This document shows, in pieces, positions 15,364-23,627 of a DNA stretch of 29,398 bases. The stretch comes from Microcaldota archaeon (GTDB lineage: Archaea > Aenigmatarchaeota > Aenigmatarchaeia > QMZP01 > QMZT01): the NCBI GenBank assembly GCA_013151465.1, contig JAADIF010000054.1:1-29398 (forward strand), given 5' to 3'. The position numbers and the translations under genes were made by a program. Each line of letters begins with the position of its first letter. Positions within the stretch are counted from its first letter, which is position 1. The notes below the pieces were generated by a model. It had not been told where the DNA came from and did no database searches. It saw only the letters and a list, made by a program, of their open reading frames with translations.

Positions 15364-16254
15364 ATGTCAGGAGATTTGACTTTTATTGATAAGTTGTTGG
15401 GAAAGAAAGAATCCAAGAATTACCGGAAGTTCATAATAGTGCCACCACTTTTGCTGCTTCTATCTGTAGGTATACTTGTAGGTCATTTCTATCAGACGGG
15501 GGAATGGTTCGACAGATCAATAGATTTGAAAGGCGGCACGCTTATAACGGTCAATACGTATAACGATGTGAATATACAGACCCTTGAAGACACTCTATCC
15601 GAAAGGTTCGGGGATGTGAGTGTGAGAAAGACCAAAGGAATAAGCACTCCCTCCATAATAGTGGAGGTTTCTGAGGATGTTAATGCAAATGATGTCCTGT
15701 CAGAGATGGAATCGTATGGTATCGATACAAGCATAAATTCTGTGCAGATGATGGGCTCTTCTTTGGGAGAATCGTTTTGGCAGCAGGCACAGATGGGTGT
15801 CCTAATAGCTTTTATAGCGATGGGAATTATAGTATTTTTGATATTTAGATCCAAGGTTCCATCTCTCTTGGTTATTTCTGCGGCCGTGGCCGATATTTTA
15901 ACAGCAACCGCTTTTATGCAGGTTTTTGGCATACAATTTTCGCTTCCGAGCATAGCTGCATTGCTTATGCTTATCGGTTATTCTGTAGACACAGACATTA
16001 TGCTCACGACGAGGCTTATGAGGGATAGTGATGAGCCGTTCATGTCGCGTTTCAGACGCGCATTCAAGACAGGTCTCACAGAGACATTTACAAGTATAGC
16101 TGCTGTTAGTGCGCTCGTTATATCCAACATATCGCCAGTATTGACGCAGATAGCGGCGGTTCTCTTGTTAGGCCTCGTCGCCGACATAATATATACGTGG
16201 ACAATGAACTCCGTATTATTAAGATGGCATATGGAAAATAGAGGTTTGATATAA
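15364..16254 (+). CDS. secF: protein translocase subunit SecF
   Basis: RND-type membrane subunit that works with SecD at the SecYE channel, helping late translocation and release. The 296-aa protein has a first helix at about residues 22-42, the conserved DLKGGT motif (54-59) opening the periplasmic-type domain, and five further helices from about residue 138. These include the conserved stretch LIGYSVDTDIMLTTRL in helix 4. The length matches archaeal SecF. The order secF then secD, opposite to bacteria, is usual in archaea. The secF TAA and secD ATG share an A (TAATG at 16252-16256), so the two are translationally coupled. Confidence 0.95.
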   Translation: MSGDLTFIDKLLGKKESKNYRKFIIVPPLLLLLSVGILVGHFYQTGEWFDRSIDLKGGTLITVNTYNDVNIQTLEDTLSERFGDVSVRKTKGISTPSIIVEVSEDVNANDVLSEMESYGIDTSINSVQMMGSSLGESFWQQAQMGVLIAFIAMGIIVFLIFRSKVPSLLVISAAVADILTATAFMQVFGIQFSLPSIAALLMLIGYSVDTDIMLTTRLMRDSDEPFMSRFRRAFKTGLTETFTSIAAVSALVISNISPVLTQIAAVLLLGLVADIIYTWTMNSVLLRWHMENRGLI

Positions 16255-18068
16255 TGTTCAAGTATTGGAAGATAATGATACTAATCGTCTGCGTCTTTGC
16301 AGGATTTTTATCGGTTACTTTCAGACCACCTGTTGACGGTGTTGAAATAGCATATATAACAGATTATTCTCCAGCAAAAAATGTACTTGAACAAGGAATG
16401 ATAATTTCTTCAGCAAACGGAAAACCTGTGCTTACAGTTGATGATTGGATAAAGAATGCAGCGACATTCTCCGGTAAGACAGTTCTTGTCGTGAATGGAA
16501 AGCCGTATGAGTTTGTCGTTGATAGAAATAATATTACTGATATAGGAATTGACACGATAAACCCTCAGAAGACAAATCTGGATTTTGGGCTTGATATAAG
16601 AGGGGGAACACGTGTAATACTAAAACCCGTCGGAGAAAATGTGACAAAGGATGTCATAGCAGAGGTCATGGACACTCTCCAGACAAGGGCAAATCTGTAC
16701 GGTCTTAAAGAAATAAAATTCTTCCCTGTCCAAAGCACGGACGGTGAATATTACATACAGATAGAAGCCGCTGGCGTAGGCAGGGAGATAGTGAATGATT
16801 TACTTTCAAAACAAGGGAAGTTTGAGGCGTGGATAACAAAACCTGTAGATCTTGTCGGCGGTAATGGAGTGTTCCAGGTCGGTGACAAGAAATATACAGT
16901 TACAAGTAATGACGATGGCACACTGACGATAGGAGATATGCGCGTATCCGAAGGCGACGACTTCAATTTGGATGGTATAGAGTTCAAATATGTGAACGCA
17001 AGCGCAACCGAGCCAATCTTTTCCGGAAAGGCGTATGATGGGAAAGACATAGAATTGATATTCACAGATTCGAGGCATTCTGCGCTGATACCTGTAAAGA
17101 ATGGTTTCAGATTCTATTTTACAATCTCGGTGTCGTCCATCGGTGCGGAGAGATTCGCAAAAATAACATCCGGTATACCATCGAGAATGGATCTCACGTC
17201 AGGTGATTATTATCTTAAAGATTCATCGATAATCTTATATCTCGATGAACAGGTCGTTTCTTCATTGAGGATATCTTCTGCGCTGGGCGGTCAAATATAT
17301 ACAACGCCTCAGATAGAAGGTTTCAGGGAGGCGAAGGAAGATGCACTTGCCGAAAAATTACGCCTGCAAACAATCCTAAGATCAGGAGCTTTGCCAGTAA
17401 AAATGGAAACTGTTTCTGTTTCTGTAATATCACCCAAACTTGGCGAGGACTTCATACCATCTGCGATGTACGCTGCACTTCTGGCAGCCGTCATGGTCGT
17501 TGTCGTTATATTTGTCCGTTATAGAAACTTCAAAATCGCAATACCTATGGTTCTTATAAGCTTGTCAGAGGTTGCAATACTTCTTGGTATATCAGCAACA
17601 AACGACACAGGAATATGGACGGGTGCTCTTGTCATAAACATGGCAATAATAGGTTTTGCCTGGTGGAAGAAACAAGAAATAGATACATTCACACTTATCG
17701 GTGCCGCTCTTATACCGATGTTAGGTATGCTTTCATGGACGATAGATCTTCCAGCGATCGGCGGAATAATTGCAGCAATAGGAACGGGCATAGATGACAT
17801 GATAATTATAGGCGATGAGACGCTCCACGGAGGAAAAAGAAAAGAGAAAATCATACTTGGAATGAAGGAAAAAATAAAGAGGGCATTCTTCATCATATTC
17901 GGTTCCGCCGCAACGACAATAGCTGCAATGGTGCCTCTCATGTCAATAGGCGTTGGCCTCATAAGATCATTTGCAATAACGACGATAATAGGCGTTCTCG
18001 TCGGGGTTCTCATAACAAGGCCGGCATATGCAAAGATAATAGAGATGACGCTCGGAAAGGAAAAATAA
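16254..18068 (+). CDS. secD: protein translocase subunit SecD with PDZ-like segment
   Basis: Partner of SecF in the archaeal Sec machinery; archaea lack SecA, and the driving force for SecDF there is thought to be the ion gradient. Over 604 aa: a first helix (about 6-23), then a PDZ-like stretch (about 38-92, with GMIISSANGKPVLTVDDW), the family motif LDFGLDIRGGTRV (109-121), a large P1 domain, and six helices from about residue 402 to near the end. The last helices contain GTGIDDMIIIGDE, matching the conserved helix-4 acidic region of SecD. The convergent phosphodiesterase stop is only 7 nt beyond the end. Confidence 0.95.
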   Translation: MFKYWKIMILIVCVFAGFLSVTFRPPVDGVEIAYITDYSPAKNVLEQGMIISSANGKPVLTVDDWIKNAATFSGKTVLVVNGKPYEFVVDRNNITDIGIDTINPQKTNLDFGLDIRGGTRVILKPVGENVTKDVIAEVMDTLQTRANLYGLKEIKFFPVQSTDGEYYIQIEAAGVGREIVNDLLSKQGKFEAWITKPVDLVGGNGVFQVGDKKYTVTSNDDGTLTIGDMRVSEGDDFNLDGIEFKYVNASATEPIFSGKAYDGKDIELIFTDSRHSALIPVKNGFRFYFTISVSSIGAERFAKITSGIPSRMDLTSGDYYLKDSSIILYLDEQVVSSLRISSALGGQIYTTPQIEGFREAKEDALAEKLRLQTILRSGALPVKMETVSVSVISPKLGEDFIPSAMYAALLAAVMVVVVIFVRYRNFKIAIPMVLISLSEVAILLGISATNDTGIWTGALVINMAIIGFAWWKKQEIDTFTLIGAALIPMLGMLSWTIDLPAIGGIIAAIGTGIDDMIIIGDETLHGGKRKEKIILGMKEKIKRAFFIIFGSAATTIAAMVPLMSIGVGLIRSFAITTIIGVLVGVLITRPAYAKIIEMTLGKEK

Positions 18069-18075
18069 GCACATT

Positions 18076-18558
18076 TTATAGATCAACAAAGTCAACTTTA
18101 TTTTCTTTCGTATCATATATGACAAATGATAGTTTGTTGGAAAGCCCCGCTATTTCCCCCGGATTCACAATAAGCGTGCCGTTTAGCATTTCTTCTCTTT
18201 TTCTGTGCGTATGCCCATGAAAAACAGCATCAAATCTACCTTCCAACGCAAGCGATTCGGCGATATGAGGAAAATGCACAAAACCCACTTTCTTTCTGTC
18301 AATATTAACAGCCCCAACACCAAAGAGCGTTACGTTCTTAGATTGCAAGAATTCCCTTTTTAATAATTCCGGATTATCCATGTTCCCAAAGGCGCAGAAC
18401 ACGGAAAGCTCTGCCCTTTCTATAACTTTCAGAGCAGAAGGTCTGCAAATATCGCCACAGTGAATTATCACAGAAACACCTCTTCCTTTCATGATGGTTA
18501 TGGTTTTTTGTATATTCTGGATATTGTTATGGGAATCACTCATCACGCCTACCAACAT
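18076..18558 (-). CDS. YfcE/MJ0936-type metallophosphodiesterase
   Basis: Cytosolic calcineurin-like enzyme of 160 aa that hydrolyses phosphodiesters with two divalent metals. The metal-binding motifs appear in order: SDSHNN (D8, H10), HCGDI, GNMDN, HFPH, and GHTHR (the C-terminal G-H-x-H). The size equals that of the small archaeal MJ0936 family. The start is the ATG at 18558 (MLVGVMSDSHN), preceded by GGGGA. This start lies one base from the HMG-CoA reductase stop (18560-18562), so translation is probably coupled. Longer readings run back into the reductase gene. The physiological substrate is unknown and a link to isoprenoid synthesis is only positional. Confidence 0.92.
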   Translation of the reverse strand: MLVGVMSDSHNNIQNIQKTITIMKGRGVSVIIHCGDICRPSALKVIERAELSVFCAFGNMDNPELLKREFLQSKNVTLFGVGAVNIDRKKVGFVHFPHIAESLALEGRFDAVFHGHTHRKREEMLNGTLIVNPGEIAGLSNKLSFVIYDTKENKVDFVDL

Positions 18559-18559
18559 A

Positions 18560-19840
18560 TCATTTTCCCCGTGCAAGCTTGATATGCGAGTCGGCAAGCT
18601 CATACTCATGCGCCTGCGCTGCCAGAAGGTTGAGATCCTGAGCGGTTGCAACAGCTGCTATTATCTCAGCAAGCTTTTTTGCATTATCTCCCGGTCTTTT
18701 TCCAGGACCAAAACACCCAAGCATCTCAAGGCATTCTCTTGCCGTTCCGAAACCACAGCCACCGCCGATTGTTGCAACCTCAATCGAGGGAAACGATGCG
18801 CCAAATCTAAGGTCACCCTTATCTGTGAGCTCAGCATATGTGAACGCTGAAGCCGACTCGACAATCTGCGCAGCATCCTGCCCTGTCGCTATGAACACGG
18901 CTGCTATGGCGTTTGCGACATTCGCATTGAATCCCGCAATTGTGCCTGAAAGCGCCGAGCCCTGATAGTTCTTTATCCAGTGGAGCTTTACTATATCTTC
19001 CACGTCGACCTTGAAAAGTTTCTTTGCGATATTCCTTTTTATTATTACTTCTGTCTGAACTTTCTTGCCCCTTCCTTCAAGCACATTCACATGCGCCGAT
19101 TTTTTGTCGGTGCAGAGATTTCCTGAAAGAGTCACAAGGCGCAGATTGTGCTTTTCGGTGAGGATGCGCACGGCATTTGCAGCATATTTTGTTGCTGAGT
19201 TCATGCCCATACTGTCTCCCGTATCAAAAACAAAGCGCACCCATATCTTATTCCCTATCTGATATGTCTTTATATCCACAAGCTTCGAAACCTTTGAATC
19301 TTTCTCCGCTTCGCGTTTAAGTTCTTTGTAGAGCTTTCCTTTCGATTCTATCAAACGGCAGATCCTGCTTGCGCTTTTCATATATTTTGCCTCAAGCACG
19401 GGGGCTCTTGCCATGCCGGACATTATGACAGTTGCTGTTATGCCTCCAGATTCATTAATTGCCTTTATTCCTCGGTTTGCGCCGGCAATAAGCGCCGCCT
19501 CATTTGTCGCCATGGGGACAAAAAACTCGCCCTTTGCATGGTCTCCCTTTATTTTAACTGGCCCTGCAAATCCGAGAGGGATTTTTGCAGCTCCAATTTT
19601 TTGTTCTATTCCTGTCGTTAGCTTTTTTGCATCGGCAGTGTCAATCCGGCATTTCTGTATTTCTTCATAATGCCTTCCTGTTTTCTTCTCAATATATCTA
19701 AGCCTTACATAATCTGCCATTTTCACCGCTTCTCTCCATTTTGCAGCCCTTTTCCCAAACTCCTCTTCCCATATGAATTGGTCAACAACACGCAGCCTGA
19801 GCTTTCCCTTTTCTATTAATTCAAGAGCTTTCCCTATCAT
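18560..19840 (-). CDS. hmgA: 3-hydroxy-3-methylglutaryl-CoA reductase (class I)
   Basis: Reduces HMG-CoA to mevalonate with NADPH; soluble in archaea. From the ATG at 19840 the protein is 426 aa. The catalytic residues are visible: E114 in PMATNEAAL, K246 in CTDKKSAHVN, D322 in TGQDAAQIVES, and H419 in ELADSHIKL near the C-terminus. Other conserved segments are DTGDSMGMNS (D209) and SFPSIEVATIGGG. The frame stays open to 20233, but that extension covers the dph2 5' part on the other strand, lacks family similarity and precedes the TATA-like element at 19871-19878, so I reject it. With the HMGS operon at 10592-13229 the window encodes the whole route from acetyl-CoA to mevalonate. Confidence 0.96.
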   Translation of the reverse strand: MIGKALELIEKGKLRLRVVDQFIWEEEFGKRAAKWREAVKMADYVRLRYIEKKTGRHYEEIQKCRIDTADAKKLTTGIEQKIGAAKIPLGFAGPVKIKGDHAKGEFFVPMATNEAALIAGANRGIKAINESGGITATVIMSGMARAPVLEAKYMKSASRICRLIESKGKLYKELKREAEKDSKVSKLVDIKTYQIGNKIWVRFVFDTGDSMGMNSATKYAANAVRILTEKHNLRLVTLSGNLCTDKKSAHVNVLEGRGKKVQTEVIIKRNIAKKLFKVDVEDIVKLHWIKNYQGSALSGTIAGFNANVANAIAAVFIATGQDAAQIVESASAFTYAELTDKGDLRFGASFPSIEVATIGGGCGFGTARECLEMLGCFGPGKRPGDNAKKLAEIIAAVATAQDLNLLAAQAHEYELADSHIKLARGK

Positions 19841-19868
19841 TATAACCACAAAGAAATGATGTATTTGT

Positions 19869-19880
19869 ATATTTAAATGC
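19869..19880. promoter_or_regulatory. TATA-like palindrome between hmgA (-) and dph2 (+)
   Basis: ATATTTAAATGC contains the palindrome ATTTAAAT (19871-19878). It sits 31-38 nt before the reductase ATG, suggesting a near-leaderless mRNA, and about 50 nt before the dph2 ATG, leaving a leader with AGGT. Both genes may use it; TTCATTAAACG (19887-19897) is a weaker alternative for dph2. Confidence 0.4.
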
Positions 19881-19924
19881 AAAATCTTCATTAAACGTAG
19901 ATTGCAGATATTTAGGTCGATGAC

Positions 19925-20860
19925 ATGCTGAAGAAGCAACATATGGAGGAAATGTTCCGCCTGATTAGAGAAAACAGCGCAAAGCGTGTATTTGTGCAGG
20001 TTCCAGAGGGGCTTAAGACAGACATTTACGCATTTGCCGCGTTCTTTGCGGAAAATGGAGTGGATGCAATCTTTTCCGTCGAACCGTGCTTTGGCGCATG
20101 TGATCTGCGAGATCGCGATGCAAAACTGCTTGGCTGCGATCTTCTGGTCCATATAGGGCATGCAGATTTTGGCGTAAAGCCTGACGTAAAGACCATATAC
20201 TATGAATTGAGAATTGATTTTGACTTTACGCAAATCATTGAAGAGAACAAACAGGCACTAGACAGATATAAAAAGATAGGGCTCATGACAACAGTCCAGT
20301 TTGTCCATGAGGCAGAGCGAATCAAGGCATTCCTAGAAAATATGGGAAAAGAGGTCTTTTTGGGCAAAAACAAAAAAAGCGGCTATCCGGCACACGTCCT
20401 GGGTTGCGACTATACAGCAGTTTCAGAATTCATTGATGATGTTGACTGCCTCCTTTATTTCGGGTCAGGGGCATTTCACCCTTCAGGCATCTTGATACAA
20501 AAGCCGATACTTTCAGTAGATATGGGAAGTGGGAGGATAACAGACATAAGCGAGAACGTGAGAAAGCTTGCAATAAAAAGAGAGCTTTCCATAGAGAAAG
20601 CAAGAGGCATGACGAATTTTGCCGTTTACGTGTCAACAAAACCCGGCCAGATGCATACGAAAGCCGCAATGAATGCAAAGAGAATGTTGGAAGAGAAGGG
20701 AAAACACGTTGTGCTTATATCGGCCGATATGCTGACACCTGAAAAACTTATCGGCATGAAAGTTGATGTAATAGTAAACACTGCCTGCCCGCGCATACGC
20801 GAGGACGCGGGGCTTTTCGGAAAAATAATATTAAATTACGAAGATGTGAAAAGGATCTGA
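19925..20860 (+). CDS. dph2: 2-(3-amino-3-carboxypropyl)histidine synthase (archaeal Dph2)
   Basis: First enzyme of diphthamide synthesis: a homodimeric [4Fe-4S] enzyme that uses a non-canonical radical cleavage of S-adenosylmethionine to modify the histidine of elongation factor 2. The three cluster cysteines are visible as C59 (CFGACDL), C161 (VLGCDYT) and C288 (NTACPRI), one per repeat domain, at spacing very close to the characterised Pyrococcus enzyme. Length 311 aa is slightly below the usual 340. The ATG at 19925 is preceded by AGGTCGATGAC; MEEMFRL seven residues in is a weaker alternative. Its end is 16 nt from the convergent DUF1512 stop. Confidence 0.95.
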   Translation: MLKKQHMEEMFRLIRENSAKRVFVQVPEGLKTDIYAFAAFFAENGVDAIFSVEPCFGACDLRDRDAKLLGCDLLVHIGHADFGVKPDVKTIYYELRIDFDFTQIIEENKQALDRYKKIGLMTTVQFVHEAERIKAFLENMGKEVFLGKNKKSGYPAHVLGCDYTAVSEFIDDVDCLLYFGSGAFHPSGILIQKPILSVDMGSGRITDISENVRKLAIKRELSIEKARGMTNFAVYVSTKPGQMHTKAAMNAKRMLEEKGKHVVLISADMLTPEKLIGMKVDVIVNTACPRIREDAGLFGKIILNYEDVKRI

Positions 20861-20876
20861 TCCAAAACCCCAGAAA

Positions 20877-22064
20877 TCAGCTTGCAAAAAATTCCTCATC
20901 TATCGTGGTCTTCTTTTTCTGTTTTAGCTTTCTTTCGTATTTTTCAACCCATTTGTCAACTTCCGCAAGCGCTTTTGCATCGTTTCCCACGCCTGCAGTG
21001 TTGCCAACACCCACAACTATGATTTTATCGCCTTTTTTAGTGCGGGAGATGCTTCTTTTGACAGATTCCATCACTTCCGGGATTGCATCCTTTACGGCCT
21101 TTCTCATCGGTAGTATTGCTTCCTCCGGCTTCATCTTGACGATTATGGAATCCAGTGGTATTTTGTTCTTGACGGCTACTGCCTCTATGTATGATTTCTC
21201 CACGCCCGGACCGCCCATTGCAACACCAACTCCTTCAGCAACGCTTCCGGTCTTTTCACCTTCAAGCTTTCCTGCTGCGTCAATTGTTATTATACGGGCT
21301 ATCTTGTTCTTTTCGACGAGCTTCTCAACCGCTTTTCCGGGTCTTCCGAGGCGTCCTCCAGGACCTTTTGCCTTTATTACAAGAAGCTTTCTCCCATTAA
21401 GAGTTGTTTCCGCAAGCAGTGTCTCTTCCTCAATTTCCTTTGTTTTGAACTTTCCTATGAGTTTTGCCGCTGCGTATGGTCCTATTGCATCGCCTATTGG
21501 CTGTCCCTCCGCAAGTGCTTTTGTTCCTTTAGCCATCGAAACTGCGAGCTTCTCGATGAGCGGAAGCTGCATCTGAAGTATTATTGCAAGCTGGTATGAG
21601 TTCGTTTCTTTTATGAGTTTTATGTAATGCTTGAGAATCTTTGAAAGCATGTACAGTTCTATTCCAGCGGAAAATCCCATCATCGCATTTGCCTTCCTTT
21701 CATTTCCCGCCTTTGGCATTACTTGGTCAACAAAATAGGCAAATCTGTCCTTTTGCGCCGTTATCATATGATCGAGCTTGGCTATGATGCCGTTTGGATC
21801 CAGGTCAACCGGATTTATAACAAAGAACTCGAAAAACCTGTTTATAGACTTGACTGTTGTCTTAGATGGTTTTTTATCAACCTTATTAATGAGAAATTTC
21901 TTTGCTCGTGTCGACATCAAATCGAGTTCCTCTGAAACCTTTTCAAGCTTCCACATTATCTGCATAAGCATGAGCTTTGGATAGAAAAACAAAAAGCCTA
22001 CCCACATAGCCATAAAAGCTAACCACGAGATCCAGTCGCCCCCGCCGCCAATCAATGGATTCAT
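20877..22064 (-). CDS. DUF1512 family protein, membrane-anchored, function unknown
   Basis: Conserved archaeal protein of unknown function. From the ATG at 22064 it is 395 aa: a hydrophobic anchor at about residues 13-34 (WLAFMAMWVGFLFFYP), then an alpha-helical part to about residue 195 containing NPVDLDPNGIIAKLDHMI. A mixed alpha/beta C-terminal part follows, with glycine-rich loops (KGPGGRLGRPGKAVEKL; GVAMGGPGVEK; VGVGNTAGVGND) that look nucleotide- or phosphate-binding but match no motif I can name. The start was chosen because a TATA box (22084-22092) predicts transcription start at about 22062-22064, a leaderless mRNA; the in-frame TTG at 22094 is inside that box region. The family assignment is from recalled resemblance. 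Confidence 0.85.
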   Translation of the reverse strand: MNPLIGGGGDWISWLAFMAMWVGFLFFYPKLMLMQIMWKLEKVSEELDLMSTRAKKFLINKVDKKPSKTTVKSINRFFEFFVINPVDLDPNGIIAKLDHMITAQKDRFAYFVDQVMPKAGNERKANAMMGFSAGIELYMLSKILKHYIKLIKETNSYQLAIILQMQLPLIEKLAVSMAKGTKALAEGQPIGDAIGPYAAAKLIGKFKTKEIEEETLLAETTLNGRKLLVIKAKGPGGRLGRPGKAVEKLVEKNKIARIITIDAAGKLEGEKTGSVAEGVGVAMGGPGVEKSYIEAVAVKNKIPLDSIIVKMKPEEAILPMRKAVKDAIPEVMESVKRSISRTKKGDKIIVVGVGNTAGVGNDAKALAEVDKWVEKYERKLKQKKKTTIDEEFFAS

Positions 22065-22083
22065 AATAATACCTATTCCTATA

Positions 22084-22092
22084 TATTTATAC
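22084..22092 (-). promoter_or_regulatory. TATA box of the DUF1512 gene
   Basis: On the - strand GTATAAATATATAGG lies 20-28 nt before the ATG at 22064, the spacing expected for a leaderless archaeal transcript. Confidence 0.55.
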
Positions 22093-22160
22093 AATCACAC
22101 CAAATACGTCATAGATTTCATATATAATTCAATACATCAAACATTATTTAAGCGATATGA

Positions 22161-22206
22161 AATAATATAATAGTGTCCATAACATTTAAATAGAAACGTA
22201 GGAGAG
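22161..22206 (+). promoter_or_regulatory. promoter and RBS of the small secreted protein gene
   Basis: AATAATATAATAG (22161-22173) is placed to start transcription near 22193, giving a short leader that contains GTAGGAGA just before the ATG at 22211. A second box, TTTAAATA (22185-22192), is too close to the ATG to serve a leader with that site. The rest of the 146-nt divergent gap is AT-rich without other clear signals. Confidence 0.4.
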
Positions 22207-22210
22207 TTTT

Positions 22211-22759
22211 ATGCTGTTATTTCGAGGGACGTTGGTAGCAATCACAATTTTCATAGTCGTTGGGGCTTTGATGGCTCCGCAGGTCATTGCAGCGGATTTC
22301 TGGTCAGATATGATGAAAGGGATCGAGGAATGGTTCCGTATATCGCCTTTCAGAGGCATTTTCGGTACACCCGAGAAAGAGATATCAGTTGTTACCATAA
22401 AATTCTTTCCACAAAGCTACGCAATAAATCCAACCAGCCCCTATGACATTTCAACATCAGCATTCAACGTCTTCGATTTTGCCGGCGAGATAAATTATAA
22501 TAGCTCTAGTGGGGACATATCGTTCAGTAGTGAGGGCGGCACGAGAATTGTTGCGCACCTGGATGAGAATATAACTATAACGAACCTGAAAATTGCGCGT
22601 TTTAGTATGGACAACCTCGAGCTTGTTATAACTAAAGGCAACTGGACGGAAGCGACAAGAGAAGGAAGCGCAGAGTTTACCGATTTCTCCGGTGAAGCGC
22701 ATATTTATTCCACTTACATCGAACTCTTTGGTAATGTTTCCAAGATAGAAAAGAGATAA
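22211..22759 (+). CDS. small secreted beta-rich protein, function unknown
   Basis: I do not recognise this 182-aa protein. Residues 1-27 form a Sec signal peptide or anchor (MLLFRGTLVAITIFIVVGAL, then MAPQVIA-A). A short amphipathic segment rich in Trp and Phe follows (DFWSDMMKGIEEWFRISPF). From about residue 58 the protein is predicted all-beta by its alternating pattern, with two similar strand-turn units (NVFDFAGEI and FTDFSGEA) and several sequons (NSS, NIT, NWT, NVS). The start is supported by AGGAGA about 5 nt before the ATG. The gene precedes rpoL by 29 nt but has its own upstream promoter. It could be a cell-surface or lipid-contacting protein; nothing firmer is possible. Confidence 0.72.
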   Translation: MLLFRGTLVAITIFIVVGALMAPQVIAADFWSDMMKGIEEWFRISPFRGIFGTPEKEISVVTIKFFPQSYAINPTSPYDISTSAFNVFDFAGEINYNSSSGDISFSSEGGTRIVAHLDENITITNLKIARFSMDNLELVITKGNWTEATREGSAEFTDFSGEAHIYSTYIELFGNVSKIEKR

Positions 22760-22788
22760 ATAGTATTTAAGTATTTTGTTATAATATT

Positions 22789-23067
22789 ATGACTATGAAA
22801 CTCGAAGTATTCGAAAATGGGAAAGAGAAGATAGGCATTGAAGTGATTGGAGAAGGTCACACACTTCTGAATATACTTAAAGAGGAAGCATGGTCTGCCG
22901 GGGCAAAACAAGCGTCATACATCATAAAGCACCCATATATGTCCAAGCCGAAAATAATCGTTAGAGGGAAAAATCCCAAAAAAGTGCTTATGGACGCAGC
23001 GCAGCGAATAGTCGATGAATCCAAAGAATTTTCTACTTTGTTCTCGAGAGAAACAAAGAAAAAATGA
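22789..23067 (+). CDS. rpoL: DNA-directed RNA polymerase subunit L (Rpo11)
   Basis: Small assembly subunit of archaeal RNA polymerase, homologous to eukaryotic RPB11 and the alpha N-terminal domain; it pairs with subunit D. The 92-aa protein contains the family core GEGHTLLNILKEE (24-36), then YIIKHPYMSKPKIIVRG (residues 45-61) and a C-terminal helix DAAQRIVDESKEF. The length is typical. Two ATGs (22789 and 22795) are possible; a TATATTTAAG-type box at 22762-22771 predicts transcription start near 22793, so the mRNA is probably leaderless and 22795 (MKLEVFENG) may be the true start. The stop overlaps the signal peptidase ATG (23064) by ATGA. Confidence 0.9.
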   Translation: MTMKLEVFENGKEKIGIEVIGEGHTLLNILKEEAWSAGAKQASYIIKHPYMSKPKIIVRGKNPKKVLMDAAQRIVDESKEFSTLFSRETKKK

Positions 23068-23615
23068 TTCGGTCTTCCTCAAAACTCTTCTCTAACGGTG
23101 GTTATGTGTTAGATGACTCGGGATATGGGACTGTTGTGTACATCATTATTGGAATCGTGCTTGCCGTTATCGTTAATTATGGCTTGGGGTTTGTCCTCGG
23201 GACAAGCATGCCAATTGTTGCGGTCGAATCAAATTCCATGGTGCCCACGTTCAGTAAGGGCGATATACTTATATTGCAGGGAGCAACAGACCTCAAAGAA
23301 AGTGACATAATAGTTTATTCTGTTCCCACAAGAACAACACCTATAGTGCATCGTATAATCGAGAAAAATCCGGACGGTACATATCAGACAAAAGGCGATG
23401 CAAACTATGGTCAGCTTCCTTTTGAAAAGAGAATAACAGTTGACCAGATAAAAGGGAAAGTCATATATATAGTTCCATATCTCGGATGGGTCAAGATAGG
23501 TTTATCTGAGTTGTTGCGGGATTATATAATGCCTAATTATATATGGTTTATCCTCTTAGCGATAGTTGTTGTTGCATTATATATCTCATTTTTCGGTAAG
23601 GATGATTTAGCATAA
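23064..23615 (+). CDS. signal peptidase I, ER/archaeal type (Sec11-like)
   Basis: Membrane serine protease that cleaves Sec signal peptides outside the cell. The 183-aa protein has an N-terminal helix (about 23-47), the box VAVESNSMVPTF with nucleophile S58, then PIVHRIIE with H96 in place of the bacterial catalytic lysine, and TKGDAN with D112. This Ser-His-Asp set is that of archaeal and eukaryotic Sec11 enzymes. A second hydrophobic helix near the C-terminus (about 157-178) suggests two membrane passes. The gene overlaps rpoL by ATGA and is followed 12 nt later by the TFS gene, so it is expressed with transcription-machinery genes. Candidate substrates in the window are the proteins at 22211 and 23982. 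Confidence 0.93.
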   Translation: MIRSSSKLFSNGGYVLDDSGYGTVVYIIIGIVLAVIVNYGLGFVLGTSMPIVAVESNSMVPTFSKGDILILQGATDLKESDIIVYSVPTRTTPIVHRIIEKNPDGTYQTKGDANYGQLPFEKRITVDQIKGKVIYIVPYLGWVKIGLSELLRDYIMPNYIWFILLAIVVVALYISFFGKDDLA

Positions 23616-23627
23616 GAATGTGATTAT

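Noticed and set aside
18559..18651. 31-residue N-terminal extension of the phosphodiesterase
   Set aside because: It lies wholly inside the reductase coding sequence; MLVGVMSDSHN at 18558 is the standard start of the family and has a good ribosome-binding site.
19841..20233. 131-residue N-terminal extension of HMG-CoA reductase
   Set aside because: It overlaps the first third of dph2 on the other strand, is Cys/His/Leu-rich and unlike any reductase N-terminus, and contains the promoter elements. The ATG at 19840 gives the normal family start.
20905..21576. 223-codon + strand reading frame opposite DUF1512
   Set aside because: Ser/Pro/Phe-rich complement of a Lys/Glu/Gly-rich conserved protein, with no promoter or RBS; a shadow frame.
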